From Mesocentrotus franciscanus (lineage: Eukaryota; Echinodermata; Echinoidea; Camarodonta; Strongylocentrotidae): 64,000 nucleotides of DNA. This document shows positions 49,301-58,300 of the stretch, one piece after another (positions within the stretch are counted from its first letter, which is position 1; every line of letters begins with the position of its first letter). Under the pieces are notes generated by a model. The model was given only the letters and a program-made list of their open reading frames with translations, was not told the DNA's origin and did no database searches. Made by a program: the position numbers and the translations under genes. The stretch covers positions 32,023,047 through 32,087,046 of the forward strand of contig CP137674.1 of the NCBI GenBank assembly GCA_037976565.1. The letters run 5' to 3'.

Positions 49301-52300
49301 CATTTACTCTTAAAGGCATTGTTTAACAATGTTAAATCTGAGATGCACCGCCCTACTTGTTATCAGTGTCTGTGATATGGTGTAATATTGAAGCCCTAAA
49401 AAAATCGCGCTTCAAAATAATCAAGAAGTGCCACAAAAAAGTAAAAATCTTTGAGTGACCGGTTTTACCATACTCGTTTTCCCCAATAGATGGTAGTGTT
49501 ATGAAAACCGTTAGGAAAACGCAAAATTTGGTTTCGATTTTCAATCATAAATATCTTGATAATCAGACAGGCGATCAGCTTGTAAAAGTCATGGGGTTCC
49601 TGACTGACCTAAAGGTTTATAATTATCATTGCAGCATGAGCTAAATCCAGGATTTTGTTTCAGAATCTGAGACAAAGTTACCGGATCCCTTTAATAAATA
49701 TATAACACATATTGGCCATCATGTGCTAAACAATTACGAAGCCTAATCTTCTACTGATGCTAAAGAACTGTTGATCTATAAACATAACTAGTTATATACC
49801 TCACTTTAGAAATCTAGCCATCTGATTGGTCGAAATTGGAGTTGTGATTTCAAGCCATGCCCCACTCACAGGGCATAGTTAAAAGTTTTTACCCTCATCC
49901 TCATTATCCTGCGATCCCCATTGTTTTACTTAGTTTGTGTGGAGCGGGCGTGGCATTCCATACATTTGTTGTGCGATTAATTTGGTTTCTATAAACACAG
50001 CGCAGACGACCGCCGATCTCGATTGTAGCTAGGCCTAGATCTAGATCTACATGTAATGACGAGATGACGCCCATTTGGAAATATAGAGATAAACCTGCTC
50101 TTTCATATGACGCCTCATTTTTTGAGTATCACCTTCAGGATCACAAGCAATGAAGGTTTGAATCTGGATTTTTAATTTATTACTTTCACCAATTTGGCAT
50201 GATAGCGCAATGCACGTACTAGACGTAGACTGCATAGGGATAGGCCTATATGCGTGCAAACTCAATGGCCAACTAAGCAGGGAGCTGAGACTGCAAGTTT
50301 ATCAATACAGGCTTTGATAGCGTAAACAAACTTGATTACCATGCATGATTGACCAGTAAGTCCCACAAAATTTTATTCTATGACCCTGTTTTCAGTATAT
50401 AAAAGTTATAATGACTGCTTTAATATTCGAGGCATAGTTGTTTTTTGGCTCTCGGGGAGGTTACATCGTGCTATCACCCCTCGGCACACCTCGGGGTGAT
50501 GGCAGGATGTAACCTCCCCTTGAGCAATAAAAACAACTATGCCTCTCACAGCAGTCATTATTACTATAATATAGACATGCACAGAGACAGGCAACGCCGT
50601 AGAAGACATCACAAATGTTGTATTGCAAGTCAACTGTACCTTAATAGTTTGATCATGGTTATTGACTGGTCAACAGCACTTTGCATGGGGCCTACAAGAA
50701 GTTAGATTTATACTACAAAACGACGAACTGATAGGTGATAGCTGAGCTAAAAAACAGTATATAAACTTGTTTACTGCAGGAGAAAAACGGAATGAAGATA
50801 TTATCAAAAAAACGTGCCATTATATCCTGAAAGCACAAAGAAAAAGAGAACACCACTGCAGTGAAGGGGGTTAACAAAAAAAGAGACCTACATACAGGTA
50901 CAATTAAGCCAGCCCAGATCCATACCGCTCTAGAAATTAATAACAGTCCACCAGACAAAGAAATATAAAAACAAACATGCAAGAGGAAAAGCTCTCTCCC
51001 TCTTGGTAAAGGTCTCCTGACATCAAGTCTTGACTTGAGGCGAGGAAACCAAATGGGCAGAGGATAAATTGAGAATTCCACATACTGTTACAATTGCTGA
51101 AAACCTTGTCATTCATGTAGCTGACCTTAAGACTATCTAGGTCATACCACCTAAAGAATATCCATCATTGGAGAATAAAAGCGGGAGTCCCATGGCGTGA
51201 GGTACGGTGATCTCAGCAGTGATATCTCTAACCTATTTTCCCAATGCTGGCATTAAGCCCCCTTCATATTTCACGGGTGATAACAACATTATCAGCAGCA
51301 ACGAGAACATTGCGTGTGAATCAGGTCCTCAAGGGTATTAGAGTCTGTGTATCTTTCGAACAAACAAAAATTAAATTAGTATATGAAGTCACCTCACATA
51401 CAGAAAGTGTTTTTGTGAAAGGGAAAATAAATTTTTGATTACAACTGTGGCTTTGTTATTACATAATTTTCCTTTAACCTCAACATGTAATTCCTTGAAT
51501 ATAAAATGATAGCATTTATAAGCATTGAAAACATAAAAAGGAAAACATGAAATAAATATCTTATATCATTAAATCTTTGAAAACGATCCCAAGGTCTGGA
51601 AAATTAAATCAAGACAATTATCTTAAATTAAAAAAAGTAGAGAAAGATGATCAAATTAAAAGATTAAGAATAATAAATCTGTTGATGTTAACATTTTTTT
51701 AAAAAACACAATGAGGAAATTTAAATATAGAGTTCTTTTCGGCAATGTTTTCAATGTAAACACAAATAACCTATTATGATTAACAAAAGGACAAACTCGC
51801 ACCCAAGGAATGACAACAATAACAAAAATGGAATGTATCTCCAAAAACTAAAATTGAGATCGACTAATCTGATGATCTGTTGTTGTTAAATAAGCCATGG
51901 TGTGAACAGGGATTAACCCTACAAAACAGGAAAATTTGGCAACAATTATTCTTCAAAAGTCCCCTGATGCGACCCTGGGGTTCTGCAACTGTGCTTCGAT
52001 ACCATAGGTGAAAGACCACACAAGATCAACTGCTCCAGCATGGAGTGTAAGAATAGAATCGCAAAGCTAGCCCCGGTTCTCATTAATACAAGTGAGAACA
52101 TTATGTAGTTTAAAGTAAAGGAATTCAATGTCCTTAACTAATTAAGACTAATTATGCTCACAGTGCAGTTTGTGCGCTACAAGCTCTTGGTGCTTGGTGG
52201 AATAAAAAAGTCAGATATTTTACCAACCAAAGAATTCACAGCTATTGAATTGTAAATGGTATAAGTTCAGGGCATGTGGCACCTACCCTCACTCGTGATT

Positions 52301-55300
52301 AACCTACTCAAGATACAACATTTGTGCTGGGCTCTATTTCATTAATAATACATTACAAAGGTTGGGCATGGGTTGTGATCAGCCTTGGGGTTAGGTTCAC
52401 GGTTGCTGTTAGATATTGAGCACTCAATGTATCCCTTAAAATTACATGAATATAGTTTTAATTAAAGTTTTAACAGTAAAAGATGATAAAAATGATAATG
52501 CATTTATTCAAAAAGTCAACACGATTACAGAATCCCATAAAAATTCATCACAATTACTGCATTAAAGATAATTTAAAATGACAGGTAGGAGTATTTCTTT
52601 TAAAGCTGCATGTAACCCACTATTAAAGCATTTATCTCTGTGTTATAAGAGACAGAAACACACAAGGATGCTAGAGTGAGAGGTTAGGCATACATATATA
52701 TCTTTGGGAAGGATTATTTAAGGTAAAAACACTATTAAAGGTACTATTTCTCATTTGCAGGTCAAAAAAATGAAAAGATTAAATTCCAACGGCATTTGAA
52801 AGACAATACTTATTTAGAAATAGTTCCCTCAAAACGAAAGGGTTTGAAAATGGCTCTTTGTGGGAAGTTAACGACCATTAGTTGTCGAATCGACATAAGT
52901 GTTTGCAATCACCTAAGTTATAGTCTGATTTTCAGACCCTTGTACCGAATGGTCATACGTTTTGTGCTGCACAAAGATTAAATCAGTTTAATTTTGGCCA
53001 TTACAAGTAGTGGGTTATTGATGTAGACAAATGCTCATGTACCTGTTACAGCTCATTTTATGTATGTTTGTACCAAAGAAAAAAAGATGTCAGTCAGTCA
53101 CTCAATAGTGTCTGACAGGGAAGTCTAGAAAGTAAACTAGTTTCCTTGCATAATTTGAATACTAGGACACTGCTAACATTTAAATTTCAGATAGGACATA
53201 CATGACATATTCATAATTCCTGCAAAGTTCTACAGAATTTGATGTTGGCTGCAAAAGTGACATAGTATCTTTAAAAGTGGTTTGTGGAAATAAGGGGTGG
53301 AGAAAACACTTTTCTTTACAACTTGGGAAAGCATTATACAGGTGTACCTTCAACATGCACTATGAATTTTTTTTGTAGGAAAATGAGCTATTCTTAAAGA
53401 CCCTGTCTGAAGTGAAAAATGAAATACATGAATTATATATCGAGGGAAAGCTTACAAGCCATAGATTACAATAATACCAATTATATGCTACTTTAGTGCA
53501 TGCCAGACTAGTAACAGCTCTCTGAAAACTCGAAATCTAAAGCTTTGAAAATCGTGAGTTGTTGACCTAAAAACTAGCTATCGAATTGACGACATCACTG
53601 TATGTGTAGTACGCATATTCACAATGACTTTGCATTAATTAAGCACCGTCATCGCCTCAGCTATATAGGGGAGCACATATAGTGTCGTCACTGTAACTGC
53701 GGCAAATTTGACCCCTGTTAACCTGCAATTTGGAGAGGTGCGGAAAATAAGGTTTTAATTCGCTTTTGTGCAATACTGAAAGGGGAAATATTTTGAATTC
53801 CTTTATATTTGTATTCTATGTTCATTCAGCTTTCCATTGATAAAAAGTTGTATTTTCATCGGATTGGGTCTTTAAAGTAAACCTCACCCCAAGAAATAAC
53901 TTTACTTATTCTGAGAGATTTATTATATTCTTTCCCATTAATCTACAAGATTCCCCACCAACGTGTATGAGAGAGGCATAAAGCAAGAATAATGTACAGT
54001 TTCTCAGCACGACATGGGCATCGCCATTTTCTTAATAATGTGAAGTACTATGTGAAGTCGTTTTGGTGATGAAGCTTTTCATTCACATGCTCAATTGCCA
54101 GAACAGAAATTGCATAAATAAGTTGGTGCTCTTCTGGGGTGAAGGTTTCTCATAAATGAAATAGATTTATCAACTGCTATATTTTAGTATTTTTAAATGA
54201 ATTAGTTACAGTTGTTCCCCTGTTATATATTTTTCACCAAATATACTTTCTATTTTCTCAGCTATGATTTTCCCTTATTGAAAAGTCAAGGTTTTGTTAT
54301 TGATTTAAAAAGTCTTTCCAACTAAAGCTTGGTGCATGATACATGTTCAACTTCAACTGGTACGTCACATTTTCATGAAGATGGCTGGGCCCATGTCTTG
54401 CTAAAAGGCATTACATCATGCCAAGAATATCTTCATTTATATATCTTGTACATTTTCGTTTTGTCAGAATACCTACACTTATTCTTTAGGGTGAGGTTTC
54501 CTTTAATATCATCCCATGACGATGCAAGTTGATGCTACCTTTCCTGTTCATTCTTCCCCTTGCAGGCATCAGAAACTTTAACAAATTCCTAGAAGGAAAG
54601 CACTTTCTGCCTTCACTCTTGAATTCTCTAGGAAAGAGAATGTGTTGGTAGTGATTGCAGAAGACGTCAAGGGTTGCCGCCATCAGCCGATGTAACGACA
54701 GAGGACCCAGAAGAACTGGTGTCATCTCGGGTGATTTCCCTTGTATCTCGTAAATGTTAGCAGACAATAAGAACATTAGTCATTCTATGGGACTCCAGGG
54801 AGATAGCTGGAGACTGACCGGAATCCATTTACAGACATCACAATACTGCCACCAACAGTTTCGTTGTTGGTGTTTCTTTCTGGCAAGGTGTATCATTTTA
54901 GACCCAGTTCACACCCAAAATAACAGCAGCTCATAGGAATACGAAATAAGGAACTTTCACACAGGAAGCAAATTAGTAACATTAAATAATTACCTGGACA
55001 TGATCAGAGCCTCATTTATGCATGCCCCCTAAAATGTCACAAAGTAGTGACATTTGGATTGTAATTCAAATCTGCTATTTTTCTTTGTGTGAAAGTGCCT
55101 ATTGGGACACTTATTCTCCTTCACAACGAGAATGTTTTAAAGTGCGGGTTCAAAGAAAACCACAAAAATGGCAAATAACGTATTACTAGAAACTGGTAAG
55201 CTAACAGATGGCAATCGTACAAGTTTTAGGTCGACTAAATATCGGGTGATTTATAAAAATACAAATAAAACCCCCTCCATAGCATCTGGGATATGCGAGA

Positions 55301-58300
55301 GATTCGCCAGAAAAAATAACGATGTTTTAATGCCGTCACAATATGAACCAACCCTGCCCAAGCAGACGACATCCGATAAAGAATGAACATAAATGCAATG
55401 CTGTTATTTCTCAAATTATAATGAGTTTAGTGTATATAAATGTGATGGAATTTTACACCATTCAAAAAGGGATATGAAACCGATTCTGATAACTAAATTT
55501 TTTTGTTTGTAAATACACAGGATAGGGGTAAATGAACAATCAAAGAAACCACACTTTCAAATTAAAAAAACCCCGGAATGATAGCATGGACGGCATTTGT
55601 TCCCTCTTGAAACGCCGAACATACCGCGGTGTATGCAGCTGAAAGTACAATGGCGTCTTATTTTGTTTACAAGCGACGGATTCCTCTATTTTTTAATCGC
55701 TGTATTTGTCATCAAAATAATACCATGCGCGGGGTTTAGAGTGAGGCAATAGATTAAACAATTAGCCTGACGGTAGTGAAGTAAGAGAAATAACTGAAGA
55801 AAAGATGACAAATCAGGCACTGAAAATGTGTGAGATGTCATGGGACATCGTCTGCTTGTGCTAATCATGTTCAACATGTGACGTCACACATCTCAGCAGC
55901 GATCGGAGAGCTTTTCAGGTGCTATGCCGGGGCTGTATTAAAACGTTTTGTAATTGATAATAATCATTACTTTGAATATTCCTAAGCATTGAATTTTGAT
56001 AATGTTGTCCAATCAAAGTGTCACCTTTGCAATGATCATAATAAAGTTAGTTTGTTAAATCAATGAACCTTCTCTTTAAGGTATATATACTTTTATTTAT
56101 TTTATGCAAAGTGAAAGCCCTCATTACAATCAAATGTGCAAAGGATGAAATAGTGGAGATAGTCAAGAGGAGCACTACTTGGCACAGCTGCTTTTTTCAC
56201 GTTCAGTACTAGCGCGCTTACTATTCAGGGTGAACCTGCTAAGAGCACACTTAATTTCTGAGTGTGAATGAGGTCTAATACTTCTAGGCAGAATACTTGT
56301 ACTTGTAACAGCCAGAGGAAACCAGGCAAGGTAATGACCTTCAGTTGGTACTGGAAGTAAAAGTAATAAAAGGTCAAGTCAAGACTCAAGTCGCACATTT
56401 CTTCAGAATTTCTTCAGAATTTCTTACTTCATCACGATGAGAGAGTGCGGGTGGCTAACCCAAAACAAACAGTAAATCTTGATTAACTTGACACAACGTC
56501 TGAGCTGGGAAAAAATACCATGATAGATAGGTAGTGAAGTGACCCTAAAATATAGAAAGTGTGCAGTGTCTTGTGCTACAAAAAAAATGCCACGTGTGTT
56601 TTTGCACGTGCCTGCAATCGGGTCGTAGGCCAACTTCTGCAATTTGCACGTTTTTCCTATGATCCCTTGAGGGCGTTGTGCACCCTCCCAAAAAATATTC
56701 TTCCCCCTTACCTGCATGAATTTGTGAGATGAACTCACAACCCCCGTGGACCTCTAGGAAAAAAGAGCCATGAAATGAATGGCTCTGAATAGAGTGATCC
56801 ATCCATATTCGTTTTAAGTAATTATCTTTTTTTTTAAAGTTCATATGTATGTATTTTTATTAATTTGTATACTGAATTTAAAACCAAACCAAACCAAGTG
56901 CGGGTGCCTTGCAACTGCCGTGCAGCTCTTTATGGCTGTGTACTGTGCCTCCATAGACCATCACGAGTAGCCCATGCGATGCTCGCAAGAAGCTCTTGCG
57001 ATATTTGCAAAGAAGTACAACGGCTACACCTGTCATGTGTGTTCATTACAAAAAAGTGGCCACATGCAGAGATTATTGGATATGTCAAAAAACCACCTGC
57101 GGACGCTTGCATGTTCTGCGTGCCTTAAAAAACATGCAGACATGTGCATGCGACACAGGGACTTTCTACGAAATCCATAGTAAAGCAGATGCAGTGAGAT
57201 GCATGGCCTGTTGTGACCACGGCATTAGGAAGGGGGTGCCTGTTCAAATTTTAAATCAGATGACATAACAGAAAATGTTATTTCCACCCCCACCCACCCC
57301 CTAAAAAGTCTTGCATCTTTAGTATCTCCTCACATTATGTTTCATTTCACCTCACTGCTTGTAATAAGTATTCACTTAACATTCATAGAGATTTTAAGTT
57401 CACATTTCTGAATCCATTTACTGCCATAAGCATTTTTAACCAATTTTTTTTCATATTGCATATAGGCAGTCAGTGTAAATGAATTTGTTTAATAAAAGTG
57501 CAGAAAATGATCTCTCTAGAAATGTGATTTTCTCTTTGAAATTCAGATACCGTTCGCCAGATGACTTTTTGGTACCCTTTCTTCAAATTGTTTTTAATCA
57601 CTCATGCATGAAATATGCATCATATGAGTTGCATCAAATGACAGAAGAGGATCTAAGCTTTACAAATATGTGTCATTTATTAATTATAATTGTGATTAAG
57701 TTATGATAAAACATCAATAATTCTCGGTTATGTTTTTTCTGGGACACACTGTATATACATGTACCGGGTATATATATATATCTCTCTCTCTCTGTCTGTC
57801 TTTAGATCAGCTCCCACTTGTAGTCTCACAAGGTCAAGTTAACCTTCCAACTTAAATCATTTTTATGATTTAATGATCAGAGCGTAAAAAACATTTCCCA
57901 GAAAAACAATGCCCACAGGAAAACTTGAAAGTTTCCCTAGAATCTTTTAAGAACGATGTGAACCAAAGAATTTACACAGACATAGGAAAGTGCAATTGCA
58001 ATGCCACTAAAAGAAAGCTTTACAACTGTTGGTCAGCACTGGCATCTAAATCAAAATCAGAAAACACACACACAATTCTCTAGTCACTAAATTTTACTAA
58101 AGATATGCTTTGATTTACATGGTATGCTGTTGCCTATCTAGGTTACGTATTTAATGGTATAGTTTGGTGCAGATTCTTCTAAAAGCACCAAACTTTTTAA
58201 TAGTCCATGGCGGTGTTTCACAAAGACTAAGATCGACTTTAAGTTGGACTTAAGTATAGCAGGCCGTTCATGCCATTGTTTGCTATCATTATTTACTGGC

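Noticed and set aside
44601..52981. A similar 60-94 residue frame (KMA..GKITTISCRID) in three MITE copies
   Set aside because: The similarity follows DNA identity among copies. Starts, stops and frame differ, no synonymous bias is apparent, and the element has MITE features.
54486..54776. 96-codon minus frame and a plus acceptor-like CCCCTTGCAG
   Set aside because: Neither strand shows a family motif or a convincing donor, and the plus frame closes after 28 codons.
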